57,198 nucleotides of DNA from Hyphomicrobiales bacterium (GCA_028285595.1 JANQOW010000054.1:1-57198); one strand, 5' to 3'; counted from the first letter of the stretch, positions 24,875 to 33,515 are shown. The notes: generated by a model not told the origin, from the letters alone. A program made the numbers and translations.

Positions 24875-25630
24875 CTAAACCATGCAAAAGCCGCCATTCA
24901 CGCTGATCACCTGGCCGGTAATCCAGGCCGCCTGATCGGAGGCCAGGAAGGCGACCATCGGGGCCACATCTTCTGATTGACCAATGCGGCGTAGGGGATA
25001 CGCCTTGACGATCTTCTCCATGTTCTTTTCCAGAAAATCGGCATCGGAATGAGAGGTTTGCACCAGACCCAGGGAAACGGTGTTCACCGTAACACCTGAC
25101 CGGCCCAGTTCTTTTGCAAGCGATTTCCCCAGCGCCATGGTGCCGGCCCGCGTAGCCGCGGCGAGAGCGAGATTGGCCTCTCCAATGCGCGAGCTGTCGC
25201 CGATCAGCGAGATAATGCGCCCGCCGCCCTGTTCAATCATGTGGGGTGCCACAGCCCGGCAACAGTGCAGGGCGCCGTAGAGGCACACATCGATCTGCGG
25301 CTTCCAGTCTTCAGGGCCGGACTCCACAAAGCGCTGATACTTCACATAACCCGCATTATTCACCAGGATGTCGACACGGCCCCATTCGCTGATGACGCCG
25401 TCCACCATCTGATTGACCTGATCGTAATCTGAAATGTCGGCTCCGAAGGCTTTCGCCTCACCGCCCGCGTCCCTGATTGCCGCCGCCACCGCTTCGGCCT
25501 CATTCGCCGAACTGTTGAAGTTGACCGCGACCTTTGCGCCCTCCTCAGCCAACAGCTTTGAGATATCTCCGCCCACATCGCGCGCGCCTCCGGTCACAAG
25601 CGCGACCTTTCCGTCAAGATTGAGCTTCAT
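24875..25630 (-). CDS. SDR-fold protein lacking the catalytic tetrad
   Basis: 251 residues with a FabG-like Rossmann fold: nucleotide loop TGGARDVGGDI (about 13-23), ADISDYDQVN and VDILVNNAGYVKYQRF (about 86-101). The usual Asn-Ser-Tyr-Lys tetrad is replaced throughout. IDVNLxG is IDVCLYG (Cys116), the serine position is Gly144 in ISLIGDSSRIG, and YxxxK is AAATR (Ala157, Arg161). The C-terminal part, ITGQVISVNGGFCMV, is normal. It may bind NAD(P) and act with altered chemistry, for example as a dehydratase, isomerase or partner subunit, rather than as a dehydrogenase. It is the last gene of the ten-gene ABC-hydroxylase operon, three bases after the large-subunit gene. Confidence 0.85.
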   Translation of the reverse strand: MKLNLDGKVALVTGGARDVGGDISKLLAEEGAKVAVNFNSSANEAEAVAAAIRDAGGEAKAFGADISDYDQVNQMVDGVISEWGRVDILVNNAGYVKYQRFVESGPEDWKPQIDVCLYGALHCCRAVAPHMIEQGGGRIISLIGDSSRIGEANLALAAATRAGTMALGKSLAKELGRSGVTVNTVSLGLVQTSHSDADFLEKNMEKIVKAYPLRRIGQSEDVAPMVAFLASDQAAWITGQVISVNGGFCMV

Positions 25631-25633
25631 GCC

Positions 25634-28030
25634 TCACTCTCCTTTTTGGGCTTGGGCCGCTTCAACAACCCGGAACAGACGCTCCGGTGTCATGGGCAGC
25701 TCAGAGATTTCCACATCCAAATGCCCAAGCGCATCGCTCAAGGCGTTCGCAATGGCCGCCGGCGCGCCGATCGTACCTCCCTCTCCCATACCTCGGTAAC
25801 CACCGAGCGTGGAAGGCGCCAACGCATCCAAATGGTGCACGGTCATCGGCGGCACTTCGGCCGCAGACGGCACCACATAATCCACCAAGCTGGCGCTGAT
25901 GTTTTGACCGGTTTCGTCATAAACGACCTCTTCAAACAGGGCTGCTCCGATCCCCTGGGCCACACCGCCATGGACCTGGCCATCCACGATCAGCGGATTA
26001 ATCACCCGTCCACAATCTTCTGAAACCACGAACGTGTGAATGGTCACCTTGTAGGTCTCCGGATCGACCTCCACGGCCGCAAGGTGTGTGGCGCATGTGG
26101 TCGTGCCGAAATGGGGGTCATAAAACTCACTTGCCTGCAGATCCACCTTGGCCCGAACCTCTGCGGGCAAGCTGCCCATTTGCGAGTAAACGGCCCGGGC
26201 AAGCTCGCGCAGGCTCATGGTCTTGTTGGTGCCGCGCACGCTGATCAGGCTCTCGGCAAAATCGATGTCTTTCACATCGGCCTCCAACAGATGGGACGCC
26301 GCTTCAATCACCTTGCTCCTTAGGGTGCGCGCTGTAAGCGTGCCGGCCCCACCGGCGATCACGGCACTGCGGCTGGCATAGGTGCCGGTGCTGTGGGCCA
26401 CCGCAGCCGTGTCGCCCTGCACGACCTCCACATCTTCCAGGCGCACACCCATCTCCTCAGCCACGATCTGCGCAAGGGTCGTCTCAAGGCCTTGACCGTG
26501 AGAGGCAATGCCGAAATGGGCGGTGACGGCGCCGGAACTGTCCACCTGAATTGTGGCGCTCTCCGTGCCTGTATTGATGGGCATGCCCGGCGCGGCGGAC
26601 AGGCGCGAGCCAATGCCGGTGAGCTCGGCATACGAGGCAAGGCCAATGCCGAACCAACGTCCTTCCGCCCTGGCGCTCTCCCGATGCCTCCTCAACCCAT
26701 CGTAATCCGCACGTTCGATCACCTGCTCCAAACAGTCCAGAAAGCCCGAGCGATCCCACACAATCCCCGAACCGATCTTATGGGGGAACTCGTCCTCGCG
26801 CACAAAGTTGCGGCGCCTGATTTCAGCAGGATCCATGCCGATCTTCTTTGCAGCCATATCGATCAGACGTTCCAGCACGAACGCGGAGATCGGGCGCCCC
26901 ACACCCCGGTACGGACCCATAGGCGCCTTATTGGTGGCCACGGCCCGCACATTGGCTTGGAAATTTTCAATCTTGTAGGGACCGGGCAGGAAGCCGGCCA
27001 CTTGCATGGGCTCAAGCGCCGCGGTCCACGGATAGATTGAGAACGCGCCCACATCACCCAAAATGTCGGCCTTGAGCGCAAGAAAGCGTCCGTCCTCGCC
27101 CACGGCCAGCTCCGCATCCACGATCTCATCGAACGACTGGGAGGTGGACAACAGATCCTCCATCCGGTCAGCGGTCCATTTCACCGGCCGCCCCAGATGC
27201 CGCGCCAGGGCACACACCAAGATCTCCTCCGGGTTCAACGACGCCTTGCCGCCAAACCCTCCGCCCACATCGCCGGCAATCACCCGAAGCTTGGAGCCCG
27301 GCATGTCCAAAACATCCACCAGGCAATCGCGAATGATCCCCGGCACCTGGGTGGAGGCATAGAGCGTCAGGGCGCGGCTGCCTTGATCGTAATCGGCAAG
27401 ATAGGCCCGCGGCTCGAGCGCGGTAGGCGATTTGCGATGGAAGCGAAAGCGTCCGCTCACCGTCTGTGGCGCGGCTGCCAGCACCGCTTCCGCCTCGCCC
27501 ATGCCGAAGCTGCGTGACACCAGAACGTTGCCAGGAAGGTCGTCGTAGAGCTTCACCGCGTTCTCATCGCAGGCCAGTTCGGGGTCAACCAGAGCCTCAA
27601 GAGGCGCATAGTCGATATCAACCAGAGCCAACGCATCCTCGGCCAGATACCGGCTTTCCGCCACCACAGCCACCACCGGCTCACCTGCAAAGCGCGCCTT
27701 ACCGCTCGCTAGTGCACGCACAGGTGTCGCGTGATAGTCCTTCATCTTAGACGTGGCGAACACCGGACTGGTCATCTGGTCAAGCTCAGCGGCTGAGTAG
27801 ACACCGACCACGCCCGGCATCTCAGCTGCAGCGCTGGTGTCGATTGCATCGATCCGGGCATGCGCATGATCGCTGCGAACGAACGCCACATGGAGCGTGC
27901 CGCGCAGCTTCACGTCGTCGGTGAAACGCCCATGGCCGGTGAGCAGGCGGGGGTCCTCCACCCGCTTGACCGAAGTACCGATGATCTTCGGCCGGGTCAG
28001 ATCAATGTTGCCGGCGCCCGCCTCACTCAT
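25634..28030 (-). CDS. Molybdenum hydroxylase large subunit (form II CoxL-like)
   Basis: 798 residues from ATG 28030 (MSEAGAGNID); a longer open frame to 28198 would overlap the preceding gene and is rejected. Binds molybdopterin cytosine dinucleotide. VGGGFGGK (about 255-262), GPYRGVGRP (372-380), SHGQGLETTLAQIV and the catalytic Glu in GMGEGGTIG (Glu750) mark an active xanthine-oxidase-family enzyme. The active-site loop is PYRGVGR, matching form II and not the CSFR loop of true CO dehydrogenase, so CO is an unlikely substrate; form II enzymes are of unknown or varied function. It overlaps the upstream lactonase-like gene by eight bases and is followed at three bases by the SDR-like gene. 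The subunit partners are at 28781-29266 and 29263-30138. Confidence 0.92.
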   Translation of the reverse strand: MSEAGAGNIDLTRPKIIGTSVKRVEDPRLLTGHGRFTDDVKLRGTLHVAFVRSDHAHARIDAIDTSAAAEMPGVVGVYSAAELDQMTSPVFATSKMKDYHATPVRALASGKARFAGEPVVAVVAESRYLAEDALALVDIDYAPLEALVDPELACDENAVKLYDDLPGNVLVSRSFGMGEAEAVLAAAPQTVSGRFRFHRKSPTALEPRAYLADYDQGSRALTLYASTQVPGIIRDCLVDVLDMPGSKLRVIAGDVGGGFGGKASLNPEEILVCALARHLGRPVKWTADRMEDLLSTSQSFDEIVDAELAVGEDGRFLALKADILGDVGAFSIYPWTAALEPMQVAGFLPGPYKIENFQANVRAVATNKAPMGPYRGVGRPISAFVLERLIDMAAKKIGMDPAEIRRRNFVREDEFPHKIGSGIVWDRSGFLDCLEQVIERADYDGLRRHRESARAEGRWFGIGLASYAELTGIGSRLSAAPGMPINTGTESATIQVDSSGAVTAHFGIASHGQGLETTLAQIVAEEMGVRLEDVEVVQGDTAAVAHSTGTYASRSAVIAGGAGTLTARTLRSKVIEAASHLLEADVKDIDFAESLISVRGTNKTMSLRELARAVYSQMGSLPAEVRAKVDLQASEFYDPHFGTTTCATHLAAVEVDPETYKVTIHTFVVSEDCGRVINPLIVDGQVHGGVAQGIGAALFEEVVYDETGQNISASLVDYVVPSAAEVPPMTVHHLDALAPSTLGGYRGMGEGGTIGAPAAIANALSDALGHLDVEISELPMTPERLFRVVEAAQAQKGE

Positions 28031-28784
28031 AGGCGTCCGCTCCTGTCTTGAGCCGACGCCACTGGGGCATGTCATGACCGCAGATGACCTTGGCGCCGCC
28101 TGCCTCGATCTTGCGGATCTTCTGATAGGACTCCAAGAGCACGTCTTTGTCCCAGGTGTTCTTCGGGCAGATGTCCTGGTCAAACCCCTCCCGCACACAC
28201 ACCGAATCCGCCGCCAAGAGAAACGTGCCGTCCCGATCGAGTTCCACCAAAGCGCCGGTCATCCCCGGTGAATGGCCTGGCAAGGGGGTGAGCACAATGC
28301 GGCCATCGCCAAAGAGGTCCCGTTCCCCGGTGAGCGGCTCTATGGGCATGGGATGATCCCAGTCAGCCCTAAAGTAGCCCCTATGCTCCGGATCGGGGCC
28401 GGCAGCAGCCTCAAGCTCCGCTTCAGGGATGATGAAGGTGGCTTTCTTGAAATATTCGTTGCAGCCGCAATGATCGCAATGCAGATGCGAGTTCACCACC
28501 AGATCGATATCATGGGGAGTGAGGCCGGCAATCGCCAGTTCTCCAATCAGGCCGGGTCCGGGCGCATGCAAGGGCGTCATGAACTTGGCCAATCCACCCC
28601 AACGGGCTTCAGGGTCATCGGCAACGCTCGGATGGCAGCCCGTGTCGAACAACACATTGCCCTGGGGGTGACGCAGTAGGGCACAAGACACGGGCAACTC
28701 GATCAGCTCATCGCGGCCTGCCTCAGGAAGATAGATGTGTTTGCGCATCTGCAGCAGGCCGCCTGAGAGCATGTGCATCTTCAT
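28023..28784 (-). CDS. Metallo-beta-lactamase-fold hydrolase, N-acyl-homoserine-lactonase-like
   Basis: 253 residues. The dinuclear metal site is complete: SHLHCDHCG (His100, His102, Asp104, His105), then His in LTPLPGHSPGMTG, Asp in LLAADSV and His in VICGHDMPQW. The spacing and FDTGCHPSV segment resemble the AiiA/AttM-type lactonases. No luxI or luxR is seen in the window, so quorum quenching is not indicated. It is inserted between the small and large subunit genes of the molybdenum hydroxylase, overlapping CoxS by four bases and CoxL by eight. That suggests it opens a lactone, lactam or ester that the hydroxylase makes or consumes. Cytoplasmic, as no signal peptide is visible. Confidence 0.88.
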   Translation of the reverse strand: MKMHMLSGGLLQMRKHIYLPEAGRDELIELPVSCALLRHPQGNVLFDTGCHPSVADDPEARWGGLAKFMTPLHAPGPGLIGELAIAGLTPHDIDLVVNSHLHCDHCGCNEYFKKATFIIPEAELEAAAGPDPEHRGYFRADWDHPMPIEPLTGERDLFGDGRIVLTPLPGHSPGMTGALVELDRDGTFLLAADSVCVREGFDQDICPKNTWDKDVLLESYQKIRKIEAGGAKVICGHDMPQWRRLKTGADAYE

Positions 28785-29266
28785 GAGCCATCCCCCCCTT
28801 TGTCAGCGAAGGCCGCCCGCACAGCGCTTACAATGTGCTCATAGCCGGTACAGCGGCATAGGTTGCCCGAGAGCCCTTCACGCAATTCCTCATCGCTCAT
28901 CTGTTTGTTCTTCGACAGAAGATCGGTGGCGGTCATAAGCATGCCCGGAGTGCAGAAGCCACATTGCAGCGCATGATGTTCGCGGAACTTCTCTTGCAGG
29001 CTGTTCAGCTGATCCACACTGCCAAGGCCCTCCACTGTGGTCACCTCACTGCCCTCGGCTTGAATGGCCAGGCAGAGACAGGAGCGCACGCTGTCGCCGT
29101 TCAAAAGCACCGTGCAGGCACCGCACACCCCATGTTCGCACCCCACATGGGTGCCGGTCAGGTCGAGCTCATCGCGCAGAAAATCGGAAAGCAGCAAGCG
29201 CGGTTCCACCTCACGATCATGCGCCACGCCATTGACCCTTAGCTGAAGGCGATGTTTGCCACTCAT
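28781..29266 (-). CDS. Molybdenum hydroxylase iron-sulfur subunit (CoxS-like)
   Basis: 161 residues with two [2Fe-2S] clusters. The N-terminal plant-ferredoxin cluster is seen in [16 protein letters not shown] with a further Cys in RSCLCLA; the C-terminal helical cluster in [12 protein letters not shown] and [12 protein letters not shown]. It passes electrons from the molybdenum site to the FAD subunit. The start overlaps the FAD-subunit gene's stop by four bases (ATGA), and its own stop overlaps the lactonase-like gene's start in the same way, indicating translational coupling. All eight cysteines expected are present. Confidence 0.95.
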   Translation of the reverse strand: MSGKHRLQLRVNGVAHDREVEPRLLLSDFLRDELDLTGTHVGCEHGVCGACTVLLNGDSVRSCLCLAIQAEGSEVTTVEGLGSVDQLNSLQEKFREHHALQCGFCTPGMLMTATDLLSKNKQMSDEELREGLSGNLCRCTGYEHIVSAVRAAFADKGGDGS

Positions 29267-30138
29267 AGCCCACCTCCCGTTGCCCGCGCTGCGGCCGCGC
29301 GCAACACGCGGGCCGTCAGGACGCCAATGAGATGCCGGCGATAATCGGCTGAAGCTTGTGCATCCGAATTCGGGTTAACCGAGGCCTGCACGCTTTCGGC
29401 TGCAGCGGAGATCTTCTCCTCAGTCAATTCCCCTCCCATAAGCCCCTCTTCGGCTTCGCTGATCCGCAGAGGCAGATCATCCACACCGGTCACGGCAAGG
29501 CGCGCCTCAGAAATCACCGAGCCTTCGAACGACAGCGTCGCCGCAGCGGCAGCCAGAGCAAAATCACCTGACCGGCGAGACACTTCTTCAAAGCCCCAAC
29601 CACACCCTGCCGGCAGATAGGGGAACGTGACGGCCGTCACCATCTCCTCGTCCTCAAGATCTGTGGTGAGGGCTCCGATGAAGAACTCCTCTGCGGGCAC
29701 CTCACGGCTCTCTTCAGGACCGGTGATATGGAGCACCGCGTCCAACAAGACAGCCATCAGGGGTAACTCTGCAGCCGGATCCGCATGGGAGAGGCTGCCG
29801 CCGATGGTGCCCCGGTTGCGGATCGCCAGATGGGCCACATGGCGCATAGCTTCAGCCAATACGGGTAAATGCTTCGCCACTCCTGGTGATGTTTCCAACG
29901 CCGCATGACGGGCAAGCGCGCCGACGGTCAGACCTTCATCGGTCTCTTCAATTCCATCGAGCCCGGCAATGCGCCCAACATCGATCAAAACGGCCGGGCC
30001 CGCCAAACGGAAGTTGAGCATGGGCATAAGGCTCTGACCGCCGGCAATCAGCTTGCCCTCACCTTCTGACCTGGCCAGCGCCGCCACCGCATCTTCAACC
30101 GACGTTGCAGCAATGTAGTCGAAGGCGGGCGGTTTCAT
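29263..30138 (-). CDS. Molybdenum hydroxylase FAD-binding subunit (CoxM-like)
   Basis: 291 residues. FAD is bound by the N-terminal domain with KLIAGGQSLMPMLNFRLAGP (about 34-53) and RNRGTIGGSLSHADPAAELP (about 107-126), the two classic PCMH-type motifs; the CO-dehydrogenase flavoprotein C-terminal domain follows from about 175. It is the first of the enzyme genes, nine bases after the ABC ATPase gene livF, so the enzyme is on the importer's transcript. The order M-S-L is that of form I operons although the large subunit is form II-like, an unusual mixture. Confidence 0.94.
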   Translation of the reverse strand: MKPPAFDYIAATSVEDAVAALARSEGEGKLIAGGQSLMPMLNFRLAGPAVLIDVGRIAGLDGIEETDEGLTVGALARHAALETSPGVAKHLPVLAEAMRHVAHLAIRNRGTIGGSLSHADPAAELPLMAVLLDAVLHITGPEESREVPAEEFFIGALTTDLEDEEMVTAVTFPYLPAGCGWGFEEVSRRSGDFALAAAAATLSFEGSVISEARLAVTGVDDLPLRISEAEEGLMGGELTEEKISAAAESVQASVNPNSDAQASADYRRHLIGVLTARVLRAAAARATGGGL

Positions 30139-30147
30139 GGATGGGCC

Positions 30148-30801
30148 TCAATTCATGGCCTGCTCGGCCACCGCCCCTCGTTCAATCACGAACATCCGGT
30201 CAATCAAGTCAGACACGTGGTGGACATTTGATTCCGCCACCAGGATCGACACGCCTTCGGCCTTCAGATCCTTCAAGATCGCTCCCATACGCTGAGCAAG
30301 AGCCGGTGCAATGCCCTCAGAGGGTTCGTCGAGCAACAACAGCTTATGTCCCACCATGAGCGCCCGCGCCAAAGCCACCAGCTTCTGCTGGCCACCGGAC
30401 AAGGAGTTGGAAGGCCGGGCGCGAAATTGTTCCGCTTCCGGCATGATCTTGTAAATCCAAGCCAAACGGGTCTCCCAGTCGGCGATATTCATGGACCAGA
30501 CCGGCGTCTGGATGTTCTCTTCGGCTGTCAGGCTCGGCACAAGTTTCCGGTCTTCAGGCATATAGCCGATACCAAGGTGGGCCCGCCTCTGGGCAGGAAC
30601 CGCCGTTAGTTCCACATCGTCAAAAGCCATCTCGCCCGACTTGGCGTCCAGCAAACCCATCAGGGCGCGCAGGAACGTGGTTTTGCCCGCGCCGTTGCGT
30701 CCGATCAATCCGACAATCTCGCCATTGTTCAGATCAAGCGAAGCATCCCGCAGGATCGGAATGGCACCAATATCAACCGTAAGCCCACGCACCTTAAGCA
30801 T
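30148..30801 (-). CDS. Branched-chain amino-acid-type ABC transporter ATPase (LivF-like)
   Basis: 217 residues. Walker A GRNGAGKTT, signature LSGGQQKLVALARAL, Walker B LLLLDEPSEGIAP and switch His region are all seen; the short length and EGIAPAL match LivF, which lacks the LivG insertion. One of two ATPases driving the importer. Start overlaps the LivG-type gene's stop by eight bases. Nine bases separate the stop from the CoxM-like gene, tying the importer to the enzyme genes. The HAAT family imports amino acids, amides, urea or aromatic acids, so the substrate cannot be deduced. Confidence 0.94.
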   Translation of the reverse strand: MLKVRGLTVDIGAIPILRDASLDLNNGEIVGLIGRNGAGKTTFLRALMGLLDAKSGEMAFDDVELTAVPAQRRAHLGIGYMPEDRKLVPSLTAEENIQTPVWSMNIADWETRLAWIYKIMPEAEQFRARPSNSLSGGQQKLVALARALMVGHKLLLLDEPSEGIAPALAQRMGAILKDLKAEGVSILVAESNVHHVSDLIDRMFVIERGAVAEQAMN

Positions 30802-31585
30802 CTGCTGCCTCCGAATTGCCGCCGGCGCTATGATAGTCTGTCCCGATCACGAACTCGATCACGCCCGGATCCAAAAGCGCCTCTGCCGGTGGCGCATCGC
30901 AGATCACCTCGCCTTGGTAGAAGGCCAGCACCCGGTGCACGTAGCGCTCCACGATCTCCATATCGTGTTCCACGAAGAGAACCGCCGTGCCCTTTTCCTT
31001 AAGCGCTGCCATCACAATGTCCATGATGCCGAACTTCTCTTCCACCGAAACACCTGACGTGGGCTCGTCGAGCAGCAGCACCTTTGGATTGGAGACAACG
31101 GCCATGGCAATATCGAGCAGCTTGCGCACACCCTGCGACAGGGTGCTAACAGTGCTGTTGGCATACTGGTCGATCTTGTAGACCGCCATCAACCGATCAC
31201 ACTCATCGGTGAGGTCGGGATGGTCTACGGGGCGCAACATCGCACTGCCGCTTTCGCGCGCAATGGCCAGCGCGATCAGCAGGTTTTCACGCACCGTCAT
31301 GGTCATGAACACTTGGCTGATCTGGAACGACCGGCAGACACCCTCGTGGGTGGCATCACGCGGCTCGATGCCTGTGATGTCCTTGCCGTTGAACTCGATG
31401 GTTCCGCTGGAAGGCTTGAGATAGCCGGTGATCATGTTCACGAACACGGTCTTGCCGGCGCCATTGGCCCCGATGATCCCGACAATCTCTCCCGGCGCCA
31501 CATCCACGTTGATGTTGTTGGCCGCCACAATCCCGGAGAAGGACTTGTTGAGATCGCGCACGCGCAAAATAGGGGCGTCAGCCAT
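30794..31585 (-). CDS. Branched-chain amino-acid-type ABC transporter ATPase (LivG-like)
   Basis: 263 residues from ATG 31585 (MADAPILRVRDLNKSFSG); a longer open frame is rejected because it would run back into the permease gene. Walker A GANGAGKTV, LSQGVRKLLDIAMAV as signature, and Walker B VLLLDEPTSGVS are present. It has the extra FQISQVFMTMTVREN segment typical of LivG. The gene overlaps the upstream permease gene by eight bases and the LivF-type gene by eight bases. Confidence 0.94.
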   Translation of the reverse strand: MADAPILRVRDLNKSFSGIVAANNINVDVAPGEIVGIIGANGAGKTVFVNMITGYLKPSSGTIEFNGKDITGIEPRDATHEGVCRSFQISQVFMTMTVRENLLIALAIARESGSAMLRPVDHPDLTDECDRLMAVYKIDQYANSTVSTLSQGVRKLLDIAMAVVSNPKVLLLDEPTSGVSVEEKFGIMDIVMAALKEKGTAVLFVEHDMEIVERYVHRVLAFYQGEVICDAPPAEALLDPGVIEFVIGTDYHSAGGNSEAADA

Positions 31586-32537
31586 TATCGGTTTCCCTCT
31601 TGGCCCACGGTTTTTCCAGCACCGACCAGATCCCTCCGGGCAGGAAGAAGATGATGGCGAGCAGCGTGCCCCCCACAATAAGCTGCCAGGCTTGAGGCGC
31701 CAATTCGAAGGCGTAGGTGCGCAGGAACTCAAACACAATGGCGCCAATAAACGGCGCGACCACGCTGCCCGCGCCGGACATGATGGTGATGAACACAAGC
31801 TCGCCGGAGACCGTCCAGTTCACCATGGAATCCGGGTCCACCTGACCCAGCGCCATGGCCATGGCACCGCCTGCCGCCCCGGCAAGACACGCCGAGATGA
31901 GGTACTTGATATGAATGGCGCGCGCCACGGAATATCCCAAATACTCAACCCGCAGCTCGTTGTCCCGAATAGCCGTTGTCAAAGCACCGAGGGCCGACTT
32001 GAGATAGAGCTGCACGATGGTTAGGGCCACCACGCACGCCAGGATGATGAAGCAGAAGAGGGGATATTTGCCCTCCGGGTCCCAGCCGAAGATGGTGTAC
32101 TGCGTGACCGAAAAACCATCCGTAGAGCCCAGCACTTCCATCTTCACCAGCACCCCGTAGAGCACCATGGAGAAGGCCAGCGACAACATGGCAAAGAAGA
32201 TCGCCCTGTAATTCCGCAACACGAAGCCAAGCAGAAAGCCGAACGCACCGGCCACCAAAATGGCCGCGCCGAATTTGACAAACACGTCCGTGAGCCCGGT
32301 ATATTTTTCAAGCAGCGCCACCGCATAGGCGCCAAGACCGAAATAGAGCGCATGGCCGAACGAGACCAAACCCGTGCGCCATAAAACCAGAAGCCCCAAC
32401 ACGGCAAGCCCGCGGGCCAGACCGAACATCACATTGTTCAAGATCCATGTGGGCAACAGCCAACCGGCTGCGGCCAAAAGGCCAAAGCCGATCACCGCCC
32501 AGCGGATCGTCTTGTCATTCCACGCTGTGGCCACCAT
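31578..32537 (-). CDS. Branched-chain amino-acid-type ABC transporter permease (LivM-like)
   Basis: 319 residues, about eight to ten transmembrane helices. LWRTGLVSFGHALYFGLGAY near the N-terminus and the cytoplasmic coupling loop with ALTTAIRDNELRVEYLGYSV (EAA-like) identify the LivM group. It pairs with the LivH-type permease in the membrane and shares a single base with its stop (32537), so it is translated in close coupling. It ends eight bases inside the LivG-like start. Confidence 0.93.
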   Translation of the reverse strand: MVATAWNDKTIRWAVIGFGLLAAAGWLLPTWILNNVMFGLARGLAVLGLLVLWRTGLVSFGHALYFGLGAYAVALLEKYTGLTDVFVKFGAAILVAGAFGFLLGFVLRNYRAIFFAMLSLAFSMVLYGVLVKMEVLGSTDGFSVTQYTIFGWDPEGKYPLFCFIILACVVALTIVQLYLKSALGALTTAIRDNELRVEYLGYSVARAIHIKYLISACLAGAAGGAMAMALGQVDPDSMVNWTVSGELVFITIMSGAGSVVAPFIGAIVFEFLRTYAFELAPQAWQLIVGGTLLAIIFFLPGGIWSVLEKPWAKRETDNG

Positions 32538-33433
32538 CAGATCCTCCTCGCCTTCTCAGGAGCAAACAAACCCTCAGGCCGGATCATCAGCACCACAGCC
32601 ATCACGCCGAAAATCACAAAGAGCTCGAATTCGGGAAACTTGTGCACGGCGATGGCGCGCAAGATGCCCACCATCAAAGCCCCAATCAGCGCCCCGGGGA
32701 TCGAGCCCATGCCGCCGATCACCACCACCGCAAAGCTGAGCACGATCACATCGATGCCGAAGCCGGGCGCAACCGAAATGGTGGGAGCGATGTAGGCACC
32801 GCCAAGGGCCCCCAGAGTTGCGCCTAAGATGAATGTCACCAGATAGACCATCTGCACATTGATGCCCATGGCCAGGCTGACTTCCCGATCATAGATCACC
32901 ACGCTCAACAGCTTGCCCCACTTGGTCTTGTTGAGCCCATACCAACACCCCAAGGCCACCAGAATGGCCAGCCCGAACAGTGTCAGCGAATAGACGTCCC
33001 GGATAATCCCACCCATCTTGATGCTGCCCAGAAGGGCCATGGGCTGATAGGCGAAGTAGGGGTTCACGCCGAACACCAGAAGGATGATGTCTTCGAGGAT
33101 CAGGAATATGCCGAACGTGGCGAGCACGATCAGCACCTCTTCCTCGTGATACATCTTGCGCAGGATGACGCGCTCAATAATGGCCCCAAGGATCAGGCCC
33201 ACAAGAATGGCCGAACCGAAGATCAGCACGAAACCGATCCAATCGGGCCAGTCATTGTCCGAGGCCAGCCCAATGGTATAGGCGGCGCCATAAGCTCCCC
33301 AGGCGTAGAACGCGCCGTGGGCAACGTTGAGGATTTTCATCACCCCGAAGATGATGGTGAGCCCCACCGACACGATGAACAGGTATGAGGCATAGCTCAG
33401 CCCATCAAGGAGCATGGTCGTGATCAGCTGCAT
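32537..33433 (-). CDS. Branched-chain amino-acid-type ABC transporter permease (LivH-like)
   Basis: 298 residues with about eight hydrophobic helices. FGVMKILNVAHGAFYAWGAY at the N-terminus is the LivH hallmark, followed by RVILRKMYHEEEVL and PGALIGALMVGILRAIAVHK. It is the first permease gene after the substrate-binding-protein gene and is separated from it by 82 bases holding a strong stem-loop. The stop and the LivM-type gene's start share a base. Confidence 0.93.
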   Translation of the reverse strand: MQLITTMLLDGLSYASYLFIVSVGLTIIFGVMKILNVAHGAFYAWGAYGAAYTIGLASDNDWPDWIGFVLIFGSAILVGLILGAIIERVILRKMYHEEEVLIVLATFGIFLILEDIILLVFGVNPYFAYQPMALLGSIKMGGIIRDVYSLTLFGLAILVALGCWYGLNKTKWGKLLSVVIYDREVSLAMGINVQMVYLVTFILGATLGALGGAYIAPTISVAPGFGIDVIVLSFAVVVIGGMGSIPGALIGALMVGILRAIAVHKFPEFELFVIFGVMAVVLMIRPEGLFAPEKARRI

Positions 33434-33458
33434 GTGACCGTCCGGCTGTGATGGATAA

Positions 33459-33492
33459 GGAAAGAAACGGGGCGGCGAAATCCGCCGCCCCG
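33459..33492 (-). terminator. Intra-operon terminator or attenuator after the binding-protein gene
   Basis: On the minus strand CGGGGCGGCG (33492-33483) and CGCCGCCCCG (33477-33468) form a perfect ten-base GC stem with a five-base loop, followed by TTTCTTTCC, a U-rich tail. It stands 24 bases after the binding-protein gene's stop and before the first permease gene. Partial termination here would give the excess of binding protein over membrane subunits typical of ABC importers; it also protects the upstream message. Confidence 0.7.
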
Positions 33493-33515
33493 ATCTCTTA
33501 GATCAGATCAGGCCG

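Noticed and set aside
28031-28198. N-terminal extension of the large-subunit frame beyond ATG 28030
   Set aside because: The extra residues are unlike the family, the segment lies inside the lactonase-like gene, and the ATG at 28030 gives the expected start.
28023-28784. Quorum-quenching function for the lactonase-like protein
   Set aside because: There is no luxI/luxR gene in the window and the gene is embedded in a catabolic operon; the fold alone does not justify the claim.
25634-30138. Aerobic CO dehydrogenase
   Set aside because: The loop is PYRGVGR and not the CSFR-type of form I, so CO oxidation is not supported by the sequence.
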